Shown piece by piece: positions 7,758 through 15,899 of a DNA stretch of 50,271 bases. Where the stretch lies: positions 1 to 50,271 of the forward strand of contig CALGSZ010000074.1 in assembly GCA_937901745.1 (NCBI GenBank), read 5' to 3'. Every line of letters starts with the position of its first letter. Position 1 is the stretch's first letter. The notes under the pieces are model-generated. The model was not told the DNA's origin. It did not search any database and saw only the letters and a program-made list of their open reading frames with translations. This DNA is from an uncultured Chloroflexota bacterium. Lineage in GTDB: Bacteria; Chloroflexota; Chloroflexia; Thermomicrobiales; UBA6265. The translations under genes were made by a program, and so were the position numbers.

Positions 7758-9053
7758 ATGTCAACCCCCATCACAGCAGCAGACGCGCTTCAGATTGGGC
7801 GCAAAGCATTGTCGGGCATCGACCGGCACTTGGTGCCTCATCCGGCGCGCGCGGCGCTGTACTTACTGGCGAACTTCGGTATTGGACTCGGTTGGTTCAT
7901 CGTTCTCGTCACGCTGCTGGCCACCGGGATCTCGCTCGCTATCACGTTGACGGGCATTCCGATCCTTGTTGCAACTCTCTACCTTTGGGTGGCCGGGGCG
8001 CGCTGGGAGCGCAAGCGCATCGCTTCGTTGAGCGGTCAACCGGTCCCGGCGCCGTATCGCCCACTTGAAGAGGACGGGTCGTTCTTCAGCCGCGCGTACC
8101 AGCGCGTGACGGACCCGGCGGTTTGGCGAGATTTGGCGTACCTGATTTCGCTGATGCCGCTCGGGATAGTCGAGCTCGTGATCGTCCTGACCGCGATCAG
8201 CTTGCCGATCACGTTCATCACCCTGCCGACGTACTTCTGGATTGGCGGCGGCCCGGAGCTCCTTGGCGTGTGGCACGTCAATACGTTCCCGGAAGCGACA
8301 TTCGGCGTCCTCGTCGGGGCCGTGCTCATCTTGCCGATGCTGCTCCTTATCTCCGGGACCGCTCGCGCGCACATCGCCTTCGGGCGCTGGCTGCTCGGTC
8401 CGTCGCAAGAGCAGCTCGAGGAGCGCGTCGAAGTCCTGACGCGCACCCGGTCGAGCATTCTGGAGGCGATGCTCGCCGAGCGGCGCCGCATCGAGCGGGA
8501 TCTGCATGACGGGGCTCAGCAGCGCCTGGTCGCGCTCGCGATGGACCTCGGCATGGCGAAGGAGAAGCTAAAGACCGACCCTGAGGAAGCGGGCCGGCTC
8601 GTCTCCGCCGCGCACGAGGAAGCGAAACGGGTGCTGACCGAGCTTCGCGAGCTGGTCCGCGGCATTCATCCGGCCGTCCTGACCGATCGCGGGTTGGACG
8701 CGGCAATTTCGGCGGTCGCCGGCCGCTCGCCTGTCCCGGTCACCGTGGATGTCCAGCTGAAGAGGCGGCTGCCCGAAGCGATCGAAGCGACAGCGTACTT
8801 CGTCGTCGTGGAGGCGCTCGCCAACGTGGCCAAGCACAGCCAGGCGACGCAAGCGCAAGTCAGGATCGTCGAGAACGCGGGCTGGCTTGTGATCGACATC
8901 GTCGACAACGGCAAGGGCGGCGTCGACCCGCGGGCCGGCACCGGCTTGACCGGACTCGGTGAGCGCGTGGCAGCGCTCGACGGACGCCTCACGATTGCGC
9001 AGCCACCTGAGGGCGGCACATGGCTCCGAGCGGAGATTCCATGCGAGTCGTAA
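7758..9053 (+). CDS. NarL-family sensor histidine kinase with PF13796-type membrane sensor
   Basis: Two-component kinase of 431 residues. The N-terminal half is a membrane sensor (about 30-210) with two paired hydrophobic regions and the block ARWERKRIASLSG, matching the putative-sensor domain PF13796. A HisKA_3 dimerisation domain follows with ERDLHDGAQQRLVAL, His250 being the predicted phosphorylated residue. The HATPase region has an N box (EALANVAKHS, Asn356), a G1 box (DIVDNGKGG, Asp383) and a G2 box (GTGLTGLGERV). The frame is open far upstream, but ATG 7758 begins the sensor domain. It overlaps the response-regulator start by 13 nt, so the two proteins are almost certainly partners. 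The stimulus is unknown; an envelope cue is an inference. Confidence 0.92.
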   Translation: MSTPITAADALQIGRKALSGIDRHLVPHPARAALYLLANFGIGLGWFIVLVTLLATGISLAITLTGIPILVATLYLWVAGARWERKRIASLSGQPVPAPYRPLEEDGSFFSRAYQRVTDPAVWRDLAYLISLMPLGIVELVIVLTAISLPITFITLPTYFWIGGGPELLGVWHVNTFPEATFGVLVGAVLILPMLLLISGTARAHIAFGRWLLGPSQEQLEERVEVLTRTRSSILEAMLAERRRIERDLHDGAQQRLVALAMDLGMAKEKLKTDPEEAGRLVSAAHEEAKRVLTELRELVRGIHPAVLTDRGLDAAISAVAGRSPVPVTVDVQLKRRLPEAIEATAYFVVVEALANVAKHSQATQAQVRIVENAGWLVIDIVDNGKGGVDPRAGTGLTGLGERVAALDGRLTIAQPPEGGTWLRAEIPCES

Positions 9054-9685
9054 TCGCCGAGGACTCGGTACTGCTTCGGGAGGGCATCGCGCGGCTGATG
9101 ACCGACGCGGGAATGGAGATCGTCGCGCGGGTGGCCGACGGACCGGGTCTCGTCGCCGCCATCGAGGAGCACCGGCCAGATGTCTCGATCGTCGATGTCC
9201 GGATGCCGCCCTCCTTCCGCGACGAAGGCTTGCGGGCGGCACTCGAAGCGCGGCGCCGCGTGCCAGGCAGCCCGGTGCTGATCCTGTCGCAGTACGTCGA
9301 AGAACGATACGCCAGCGAATTGATCGAGTCTGGCGCGGAGGGTGTCGGGTATTTGCTGAAGGACCGGATCGCTGATGTCGGCGATTTCATCGCCGCGGTT
9401 CGCCAGGTGGCGAGCGGCGGAACGGTCCTCGATCCAGAGGTGGTGGCGCAACTCGTGGCACGACGACGACGTGGAGACCGACTCGACGTACTGACCGACC
9501 GAGAGCGAGAGGTGCTGGCCCTGATGGCTGAGGGCCGATCGAACACAGCCATCGCTGAGCGCCTGTACGTCAGCGAAGGCACGGTCGAAAAGCACGTCAC
9601 CAACATCTTCGGCAAGCTCGGACTTCCGGCGACGGAAGCTGTGCATAGGAGGGTATTGGCAGTGTTGGCCTATTTACGCGAGTAG
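9041..9685 (+). CDS. LuxR/NarL-type response regulator
   Basis: DNA-binding partner of the kinase upstream; 214 residues. The receiver domain has the acidic pair Glu7-Asp8, phosphoacceptor Asp52 (IVDVRMPP) and conserved Lys107. A LuxR-type helix-turn-helix follows from about 148: LTDREREVLALMAEGRSNT, then SEGTVEKHVTNIFGKLGL. The start at ATG 9041 is chosen over 9020 because GGAG lies five bases upstream and MRVVIAEDS is the usual beginning of a receiver domain. The gene after it, encoding a membrane protein, is only 55 nt away and may be in the same transcript. Confidence 0.94.
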   Translation: MRVVIAEDSVLLREGIARLMTDAGMEIVARVADGPGLVAAIEEHRPDVSIVDVRMPPSFRDEGLRAALEARRRVPGSPVLILSQYVEERYASELIESGAEGVGYLLKDRIADVGDFIAAVRQVASGGTVLDPEVVAQLVARRRRGDRLDVLTDREREVLALMAEGRSNTAIAERLYVSEGTVEKHVTNIFGKLGLPATEAVHRRVLAVLAYLRE

Positions 9686-9740
9686 GAGGATCGAGGAGCG
9701 AGACTGTTGAGTTTTCCATCGTTCAGGGAGGAATAGCGGA

Positions 9741-10628
9741 ATGCATCCGCCGCACACAAGCTCGATAGGACACCAATCACGACCAAGTCACGATAGCTTC
9801 AAGGATGTTGACACCATGTGGAAGACATTGACTGAGTCACCTTGGGGGCGGATCGCTCTCGCCACGCTCGCCGTTCAAGTCCTGGTGCGCGGCGTGCTGA
9901 CCGTGCCGGTGCTGACGCTGATGCTGACGGTCGTCGCGGCGGCGTGGGTCACGCGAAACATGCCGAAGGACCGAGCCGCTCGCCAAGGCATGCTGCTCGG
10001 TGGCGTGATCGCCGTGACGAGCATGCTCGTCACACCGTGGTTCGGGCTGGTGGCACTCCTGTGGGCCGCTCAGATGGTTGCGGCCGGCTGGATCGGAAGC
10101 CGGCTCAGCTCGCGCCTCGACCGCGCCTTGTCGAGCTCGCCGATCGGTCGTGCGTCGTGGCCCGGCGTGAACCGGACTGGTCGCCCCGAACCCCAGCCGA
10201 GCGCGCAGCCAGCGTCTCAGCCGCCGACTCCTTCGACATGGACCTACGCGGCGGGTGTTCCCGGAAACCACCAGCCAGCTTGGGTCTACACGCCCGGCAC
10301 GGCTGAAGCTCGACCAGCTCCGTCTGCCGCTCCAACTTCGGCGCCCGCAACTCCTGAAGACCCGACCGCACCCGTAGCAATGGCTAGCGCTCCGGCCGCG
10401 CCAGCGGCTCCCGATCCCGCGGCCGCGGTCAACCCACAAGCGCCTGCAACGACTGCTGCTCCCGAGGCCGCTCCTGGCACGCCAACGCACCCTGCGACGC
10501 CAGCGCCTCAGGCCACGGTCAGCACGCCAAACGGTTCTACCAACCCCGCGCCTGAAGCCCCTGCCAGCGGTCCAGCTCCCGCGGCGAATCCTGAGTCTGA
10601 ACCTCCGACTACTAGCGCGAGCGCTTAG
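9741..10628 (+). CDS. Hypothetical membrane protein with long Pro/Ala-rich tail
   Basis: Not recognised as a named family. From ATG 9741 the 295 residues comprise a polar N-terminus and hydrophobic segments at about 32-62 and 83-112. The C-terminal half (from about 140 to the end) is dominated by Pro, Ala, Ser and Thr and looks disordered. The start is supported by GGGAGGA eight bases upstream; ATG 9816 (MWKTLTESPWGR) is an alternative that removes the polar leader. Its position just behind the kinase/regulator pair suggests co-expression. The tail might reach into the cell wall or act as a spacer, but nothing in the sequence shows which. Confidence 0.7.
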   Translation: MHPPHTSSIGHQSRPSHDSFKDVDTMWKTLTESPWGRIALATLAVQVLVRGVLTVPVLTLMLTVVAAAWVTRNMPKDRAARQGMLLGGVIAVTSMLVTPWFGLVALLWAAQMVAAGWIGSRLSSRLDRALSSSPIGRASWPGVNRTGRPEPQPSAQPASQPPTPSTWTYAAGVPGNHQPAWVYTPGTAEARPAPSAAPTSAPATPEDPTAPVAMASAPAAPAAPDPAAAVNPQAPATTAAPEAAPGTPTHPATPAPQATVSTPNGSTNPAPEAPASGPAPAANPESEPPTTSASA

Positions 10629-10705
10629 TTTCACTCGCGCGACTCACTGACTAACCGTCTCACAACCATCTAACAAAGCGTTCTCCTGCGCGTTCTCTTG
10701 ACTGT

Positions 10706-10741
10706 GCGAGCTGCCCGTAAGGGCCCAGCGGGCAGCCTCGC
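10706..10741 (+). terminator. Stem-loop between the Pro/Ala-rich protein and the MMPL gene
   Basis: GCGAG-CTGCCCG pairs with CGGGCAGCCTCGC, 12 bp with one bulged base, around an 11-nt loop. There is no T-tract. It sits 78 nt after one stop codon and 72 nt before the next start, so it may end the signalling operon or belong to the MMPL leader. Confidence 0.5.
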
Positions 10742-10812
10742 GCGAGATTGGGAGCGGCAGTGTGGGTGAGTTGTTGTCGCTAAGAGGCGAGAACGGAAGG
10801 GGGGATTTCCCT

Positions 10813-13065
10813 ATGGCGTCGCTATTTTCGACACGCGGTCTCGCCGCGGCGAGTGCCCGCCGACCGTGGCGAACTCTCGGAATTTGGTTAGTGCTCATCG
10901 TCCTCGCGGCCATTCTGCAAGGCACGATGGGCGGCGCATTCAACAATGATGTCAATTTCACAAATGATCCCGATTCGAAGCACGGCGCCGACCTCATCAC
11001 GGCGCACATGGGCGAAGAACCGCTCATCGAAACCATCGTCATCACGTCGCCGAACCTGACGGTCGATGACGCCGCATTTCGGCAGGTGGTCGAGAAGACG
11101 ACAGCCGACCTCGCCGCGATGACCGAGGTCGTCCAGTCGGCCACGAACGTCTACCAGCTTATGGAAGCAAATCCACAGGCCGCCGAGTCGATGATCTCGG
11201 GCGACCGTCACACGACCATCATTTCGGTGACGCTGACCGGCGGCTACAGCGACTTCGACAAGCTGATCGAGCACGGCAAGTCATTCATCGAGACGGCCGA
11301 GCGCTACCAGGGCGACGGGATCGAGGTCTATGCCGTCGGTGACCTGAGCGGTTCCGAGGTCTACGGCCAGATCTCCGAAGAAGACATGAGCAAGGACCTC
11401 AAGGTCGGCCTGCCGGTGGCGGCGGTGGTGCTCATCATCGTGTTCGGCGCGCTCGTGGCGGCGGGTCTGCCGCTCCTGCTTGGCCTGGTCTCGATCTTCG
11501 TCGCGATGGGCGCGACCGCGCTGGTCTCCCGCGTCATCGATGTCAATGAGACCGTCCAGGTCATGATCACGATGATCGGTCTCGCGGTCGGCATTGACTA
11601 CGCCCTCTTCCTCACCGAGCGATACCGCGAGGAGCGCCGGCACGGCATGCCGCGCCAGGACGCGATCGCACTCGCTGGCGGCACGGCGGGCAAGGCAGTC
11701 TTCTTTTCTGGCGGCACCGTGGTCCTGGCACTGATGGGGATGTTCCTCATCCCGGTCACGATCTTCCACAGCCTCGCGACCGGCGCCATCTTGGCGGTCT
11801 TCGTTGCCGTTTTCGCGACGCAAACGTTCGTCCCGGCGCTCGTCAGCCTCCTCGGCGACCGCATCGACTGGCCTCGCCGCCGCCACTATGACGCTGTCCG
11901 CCGTTACGATCACGAGACGATCCATCGAGGCTTCTGGGGCCGAGTCACTCGCACCGTCATGACCTACCCAGTCGCGTCGCTGATCGTCGCGCTCGTGATC
12001 CTGATCGGAGCAGCGCTTCCCGTCTTCACCCTCAAGACCGGCATGCCCGGCATCGAGTCGCTCCCCGAGAGCCGCGTGAAGACCGGCTATGAGATCCTGG
12101 CGCGCGAGTTCTATGCTGGCTCGATTGCGCCCGTCGCGATCGTGATTGACAGCGATGTCAACGCGCCCTGGGTCAACGAGGGGATCGAAAAACTTTCCGC
12201 GCAGCTCGCCGAGGATGACCTGTTTGGTCCGGTCTCCGTGACTCGTGCCGAGGATGGCCTGCTGACCATCGTCGAGGTGCCGCTCAGCGTCGATCCCAAT
12301 TCGGAGCGCGCCTTCGACGCGGTCGATCACCTGCGCGGCGAGATCATTCCGGCCGCGTTCGGGAGCCAGGCTGATGCCGTCTATGTGACGGGCGGGAGCG
12401 CCTTCACTGAGGACTTCAACGACCTGCTTTCGCGGTACACGCCGCTCGTCTTCGCCTTCGTCCTTGGCCTCAGCTTCCTGCTCCTGATGGTGGCATTCCA
12501 CTCGCTGGTCGTGCCGGCGAAGGCGATTCTGATGAACCTGCTTTCGGTCGGCGCCGCTTACGGATCGGTCGTCGCCGTCTTCCAGCACGGATTCCTGGCC
12601 GACCGGCTGGGCCTGACGCAGACCGAATCGATCACCGCCTGGCTGCCGATCTTCCTCTTCTGCGTCCTGTTCGGCCTCAGCATGGACTACCACGTCTTCC
12701 TGCTGAGCCGGATTCGGGAGCACTACGACCAGACTCGGCGCAATGACGAGTCGGTGGCAGTCGGCCTGCAGTCGACCGGCAGGATCATCACCGGCGCGGC
12801 GTTGATCATGGTCGCGGTCTTCGCCGCATTCGCGTCCGGGCGGCTGGTGGACATCCAGCAAATGGGCTTCGGCCTCGCCGTCGCGATCTTCCTCGACGCC
12901 ACGATCGTGCGGTCGATCCTGGTCCCGGCAACGATGAAGCTGCTCGGCGATTGGAACTGGTACCTGCCGTCCTGGCTGCGCTGGCTCCCCGACCTGCGGA
13001 TTGAGGGCGCACCGGTTCACGCGCCGAACATGGCGGGCAGCGCCGAGCCCGCACTCGGCGACTAA
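10813..13065 (+). CDS. MMPL-family RND transporter
   Basis: A 750-residue inner-membrane transporter of the MMPL/HAE2 branch of the RND superfamily, driven by the proton gradient and usually exporting lipids or hydrophobic compounds. Architecture: one N-terminal helix (TLGIWLVLIVLAAIL), an extracytoplasmic domain, five or six helices, a second loop and a second helix set. Both halves carry the RND signature: GLAVGIDYALFLTERYREER in the first and FGLSMDYHVFLLSRIREHY in the second, with the charged residues used in proton relay in this family. The start is set at ATG 10813, which has AAGGGGGG eight bases upstream and matches family N-termini. The frame is open from GTG 10762. It appears monocistronic, ending at a convergent terminator. 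Confidence 0.93.
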   Translation: MASLFSTRGLAAASARRPWRTLGIWLVLIVLAAILQGTMGGAFNNDVNFTNDPDSKHGADLITAHMGEEPLIETIVITSPNLTVDDAAFRQVVEKTTADLAAMTEVVQSATNVYQLMEANPQAAESMISGDRHTTIISVTLTGGYSDFDKLIEHGKSFIETAERYQGDGIEVYAVGDLSGSEVYGQISEEDMSKDLKVGLPVAAVVLIIVFGALVAAGLPLLLGLVSIFVAMGATALVSRVIDVNETVQVMITMIGLAVGIDYALFLTERYREERRHGMPRQDAIALAGGTAGKAVFFSGGTVVLALMGMFLIPVTIFHSLATGAILAVFVAVFATQTFVPALVSLLGDRIDWPRRRHYDAVRRYDHETIHRGFWGRVTRTVMTYPVASLIVALVILIGAALPVFTLKTGMPGIESLPESRVKTGYEILAREFYAGSIAPVAIVIDSDVNAPWVNEGIEKLSAQLAEDDLFGPVSVTRAEDGLLTIVEVPLSVDPNSERAFDAVDHLRGEIIPAAFGSQADAVYVTGGSAFTEDFNDLLSRYTPLVFAFVLGLSFLLLMVAFHSLVVPAKAILMNLLSVGAAYGSVVAVFQHGFLADRLGLTQTESITAWLPIFLFCVLFGLSMDYHVFLLSRIREHYDQTRRNDESVAVGLQSTGRIITGAALIMVAVFAAFASGRLVDIQQMGFGLAVAIFLDATIVRSILVPATMKLLGDWNWYLPSWLRWLPDLRIEGAPVHAPNMAGSAEPALGD

Positions 13066-13122
13066 TTCAGGCAGCCGACGCCGGGTAGGGGCCAGGTGCC
13101 CGGCATGGCAAGCTCACTGATT

Positions 13123-13158
13123 TGCAGAGGGAGCGGTGTTCGCATCGCTCCCTCTGCA
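13123..13158. terminator. Bidirectional terminator hairpin with UUCG-type loop
   Basis: TGCAGAGGGAGCG pairs with CGCTCCCTCTGCA; extending through one G-U and two more pairs gives a 16-bp stem closed by G(TTCG)C. It lies between the convergent MMPL gene and the minus-strand hypothetical gene, as expected for a shared terminator, although neither side has a strong T-run. Confidence 0.8.
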
Positions 13159-13206
13159 CACGTATTGGCCTAATTCGTCCGCAAGCCGCGAGAGCAGCAA
13201 GAGCTG

Positions 13207-13842
13207 CTAACGATCGCGTGAACGATCTGCTCTCGAGCCGGATCGGTGAACCTGGAAAAGTCGTCTCGCCGCGTCGACGACCGCCCAGGGATCAATGTCG
13301 TTTCCGCTTGGCGGATCAACGACAGCCTGAGCATCAAGCTGAGCAATAGCGGCCGCCTCCGGTCGGGCTGGTTGCTCCTCTCCAGCTCCACTGGAGTCCT
13401 CGGCCGCGACCTCCGCGACCGCGGCGATGAAGGAAGTAAGCGCATCGACTCTTTCCGCGGCAGCCTCGAGGGCAGCGGAGAGAAGGGAGATCCGCTGCCG
13501 GATCGTCTCGCACGACTCACCGACGCTGGCGAGCATCGCCCTTCGCCGCGCCCGCTCCTCGGCGATGCGCCGATCGCCTTCCGCTCGCGCCCGAGCCACC
13601 TCTCGATCGGCTGCATCTGGCAACGCCCGCGCCAGCTCGAGGAGCCCCCGGTACCGCGCCTCCTGCTCGGCCAAGACCGCATCGAATCTCTCTTGGAACT
13701 GTCGCCAGGCGTCCTCGTACGAGTCCGCGGGAGGTTTCGCCACGGGGGGCCCGTCAGGAGACCCCGATGGGACTTGTTCGTTCTCGGGAGGCGAGAGAGG
13801 TGGGATCGCCGGATCGACTGCGGAGAAGGATTCGGCGGTCAT
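13207..13842 (-). CDS. Hypothetical coiled-coil protein
   Basis: Unrecognised 211-residue protein. The first 45 residues are Pro-rich. A long charged helical segment follows (roughly 50-155) rich in Ala, Glu and Arg with heptad-like spacing (EDAWRQFQERFDAVLAEQEA and onward), predicted to be a coiled coil. The C-terminus is acidic then basic. No signal peptide or membrane helix is seen. The start is ATG 13842, with AAGGAG eight bases upstream; the open frame extends to 13917 but without a comparable site. A structural or scaffold role is possible but unsupported. It is convergent with MMPL and divergent from the sugar ABC operon. Confidence 0.65.
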   Translation of the reverse strand: MTAESFSAVDPAIPPLSPPENEQVPSGSPDGPPVAKPPADSYEDAWRQFQERFDAVLAEQEARYRGLLELARALPDAADREVARARAEGDRRIAEERARRRAMLASVGESCETIRQRISLLSAALEAAAERVDALTSFIAAVAEVAAEDSSGAGEEQPARPEAAAIAQLDAQAVVDPPSGNDIDPWAVVDAARRLFQVHRSGSRADRSRDR

Positions 13843-14406
13843 TGCGGGCGCTCCTTCGCGGCGGAACTCCTGCAGATGCTTGATACGGTGAAGCGATACG
13901 CATTGACACGTCGTCAACGCTATTGCACCAATGCCGTATTAGGAAGTTCAGTCTAGCCCAGATATCCCTAGAGCACACCTGCACGGACAACCCGCGACGC
14001 CCGTTCGCGTTCATTACGCGGTCGATTCTCCAGTTCTCGACTCGCTAATCGGTCACCTCGATTGACCACATTGCGCCGCGAATATTTGTTGAAGTCAATC
14101 ATGCGCAAGCTACTGCATGAGACATTGTTCTTAGACTTTTCAGTCTATCCATCTTTCTCAATTGATGAGAATTTTGCGCTAAGACGCTCGGGGTGCTTGA
14201 CTCATGGACAAAGTGTCCGTATACTGAAAATCACTACACACCGTAAATCAATTCAGACACGCGTCGGCGAACACCACCCCAATCATTAGGCAAATCCTTC
14301 CGGCGGTTTCTCGAACCGACCGACGGGTTAGTTCTGCCCAATTTGTGGCGCACGTGGCGGAAGTCCGCGCTCTTGGCGGCGAGCGATCCAGAAAAGGAGG
14401 AGCCGT
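13843..14406. other. 564-nt intergenic region, more AT-rich than its surroundings
   Basis: No convincing gene is seen; the short open frame at 14062-14289 has no ribosome-binding site and unusual composition. The stretch from about 14060 to 14290 is clearly richer in A and T than the neighbouring genes. It holds an inverted repeat TAGACT-tttc-AGTCTA (14132-14147), a strong promoter (14197-14225) with a palindrome in its spacer, and near the end the AAAGGAGGAG ribosome-binding site of the sugar-binding protein gene. The leader from promoter to ATG is about 175 nt long. Confidence 0.7.
14197..14225 (+). promoter_or_regulatory. Sigma-70-type promoter of the sugar ABC operon, with operator-like palindrome
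   Basis: TTGACT, a 17-nt spacer, then TATACT: the best promoter match in the window. Within the spacer GGACA-aag-TGTCC is a perfect 5-bp inverted repeat with a 3-nt centre (14207-14219), placed where a repressor would block RNA polymerase. The operon binding such a repressor would respond to its sugar, but no regulator gene is seen next to it. Confidence 0.7.
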
Positions 14407-15792
14407 ATGACCGTCTCGCGAGATCTCTTGCTCAAGCGCAAGGAGTTCTACGACGCCGCGGCGACAGGCAAGCTAACCCGTCGTGAAATCATTCGTGCCG
14501 CCACGGCACTCGGCATTAGCGGTCCGATGCTAACCGGGCTCCTCCGCTTCGGCGCGTCGGATGCCGCCGCGCAGGGCGGGCCAATTCAGCTGATCGGCTG
14601 GGGGTACCACCCGGAGATCGTTGAGGACAACGTCCGGCAATTCCAGGAAGCCTACGAGGAGAATGTCGAGTATCAGCTGACGACTGGCGGCAACTATCAC
14701 CAGATCGTTGAGACGAAGCTCCTGGGCGGCGAAAAGCCATCGGTGCTGTACTCAGAGTCTGAGTACATGTATCGCTGGTGGAAGGCCGGCTTCATTCAGG
14801 ATATCGAGGGACTAAGCAGCGAATCGACCGAGTTCTACAAGGAAGAGATGCTGCCCTTCGGGGTAGAGAACCTGAGCCTGCCCAATGGCAACCTCGCTGG
14901 CCTGCCCTACTACTCCGGCTACAACGCGTTCGTCTACAACAAGGACCACCTCGACAGGGCCGGACTCGAGCCGCCGACGACGTGGGAGGAGATGTACGAG
15001 CAGGCCAAGGAGCTGCAAGCGAAGGGCATCTCCAAGCACCCGTTCCTGAGCGCGCAGAGCCATGAGTGGGCCTCCTTGTCGTGGAGCATCTTCGCGATTT
15101 GGTACTCGGAGGGTGAGCCCGTCTTTGACGAAGAGAACAACCCAACGTTCTCCGACGGCGGCGTGGCCTTCAAGAAGGTCATCGAAATGCACAAACAGTG
15201 GCTCGATGAAGGCATCACGCCGCCTGACATCATGACGCATGAAGGGGAATCGGTTCCTGCCTTCATGACCGGCAACCACACCTTCATGGTGGTCCATGAT
15301 TACGACCAGCAGCAGTTCAACCTGGGAGAGAACTCCAACGTCAAGGGGCTCATCGGAAACGCCCTGATGCCCGGAGCGACTCGCCAGACCTTCGCCTGGA
15401 CCGCGTGTTACCTGATGGGAGCGCGCGACGTTGAGCGAGAGCGAGCCTGGAACCTCATGCAGTGGCTGGGCGGCAAGGCCAAGGATGGCGCCTACCACGG
15501 TAACAAGCGCTGGGCGCTGGAAACGGGCCTGGGTTGTCCTCACCGGGAAGTCCTGGAGGATCCGGAGGTGGTCGAGGCTTGGAGCCAATGGCGCGACATG
15601 GATGTCCACATCGAGCAGCTGAACAACTCCAAGGGCCGGGCTGTCGAAAAGACGATGTGGTTCCCGGAGTGGAACTGGCAGATGATGACCGAGGTCCAGG
15701 AGTACATGCAGGGCAAGAAGTCGATCGGCGAAGTGATCGACGACCTGACCAAGCTCGTCGCCGACCTCAAGGAGATGTATCCCGAGGACTAG
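14407..15792 (+). CDS. ABC sugar-type solute-binding protein (SBP family 1)
   Basis: Extracytoplasmic binding protein of a carbohydrate (CUT1-type) ABC importer; 461 residues. A Tat-like signal is visible: KLTRREIIRAATALGIS with Arg25-Arg26, then a weakly hydrophobic stretch and a likely cleavage after DAAAQ near 55. The mature part has the family-1 pattern: an opening strand PIQLIGWGYHPE, then GLPYYSGYNAFVYNKDHLDRAG with PTTWEEMYEQAKEL, and AFMTGNHTFMV for the ligand-facing region. AAAGGAGGAG just upstream fixes the start. It is the first gene of an operon with a fused permease, an oxidoreductase and an ATPase. Tat export would mean folding in the cytoplasm. The sugar is not predictable. Confidence 0.92.
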   Translation: MTVSRDLLLKRKEFYDAAATGKLTRREIIRAATALGISGPMLTGLLRFGASDAAAQGGPIQLIGWGYHPEIVEDNVRQFQEAYEENVEYQLTTGGNYHQIVETKLLGGEKPSVLYSESEYMYRWWKAGFIQDIEGLSSESTEFYKEEMLPFGVENLSLPNGNLAGLPYYSGYNAFVYNKDHLDRAGLEPPTTWEEMYEQAKELQAKGISKHPFLSAQSHEWASLSWSIFAIWYSEGEPVFDEENNPTFSDGGVAFKKVIEMHKQWLDEGITPPDIMTHEGESVPAFMTGNHTFMVVHDYDQQQFNLGENSNVKGLIGNALMPGATRQTFAWTACYLMGARDVERERAWNLMQWLGGKAKDGAYHGNKRWALETGLGCPHREVLEDPEVVEAWSQWRDMDVHIEQLNNSKGRAVEKTMWFPEWNWQMMTEVQEYMQGKKSIGEVIDDLTKLVADLKEMYPED

Positions 15793-15807
15793 CACGCAAC
15801 ATGCAAA

Positions 15808-15851
15808 GCCAGCCAGTCAGGCGGGAGCGCATCGCCGCCTGATTGGCTGGC
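15808..15851 (+). terminator. 17-bp intercistronic stem-loop after the sugar-binding protein gene
   Basis: The arms 15808-15824 and 15835-15851 pair along 17 bp with a single G-U and a 10-nt loop, beginning 16 nt after the stop codon. No T-tract follows. It is a strong candidate for uncoupling abundant binding-protein mRNA from the permease message by partial termination or by blocking 3' exonucleases. Confidence 0.75.
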
Positions 15852-15899
15852 ATACCTGCCTCTGCCACTCGCGACGTATGGCCGAAAGGGATTATCAGC

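Noticed and set aside
11281..13020. 579-codon open frame on the minus strand opposite the MMPL gene
   Set aside because: Antisense shadow: the sense frame carries both RND signatures, and the antisense protein is a low-complexity Asp/Glu/Arg/His-rich sequence.
14062..14289. 75-codon open frame in the AT-rich intergenic region
   Set aside because: No ribosome-binding site, composition unlike the neighbouring genes, and it runs through the promoter of the sugar operon.
13843..14406. Horizontal-transfer island or integration site in the AT-rich gap
   Set aside because: No integrase, transposase, tRNA fragment or direct repeats at the borders; the low GC is limited to a few hundred intergenic bases.
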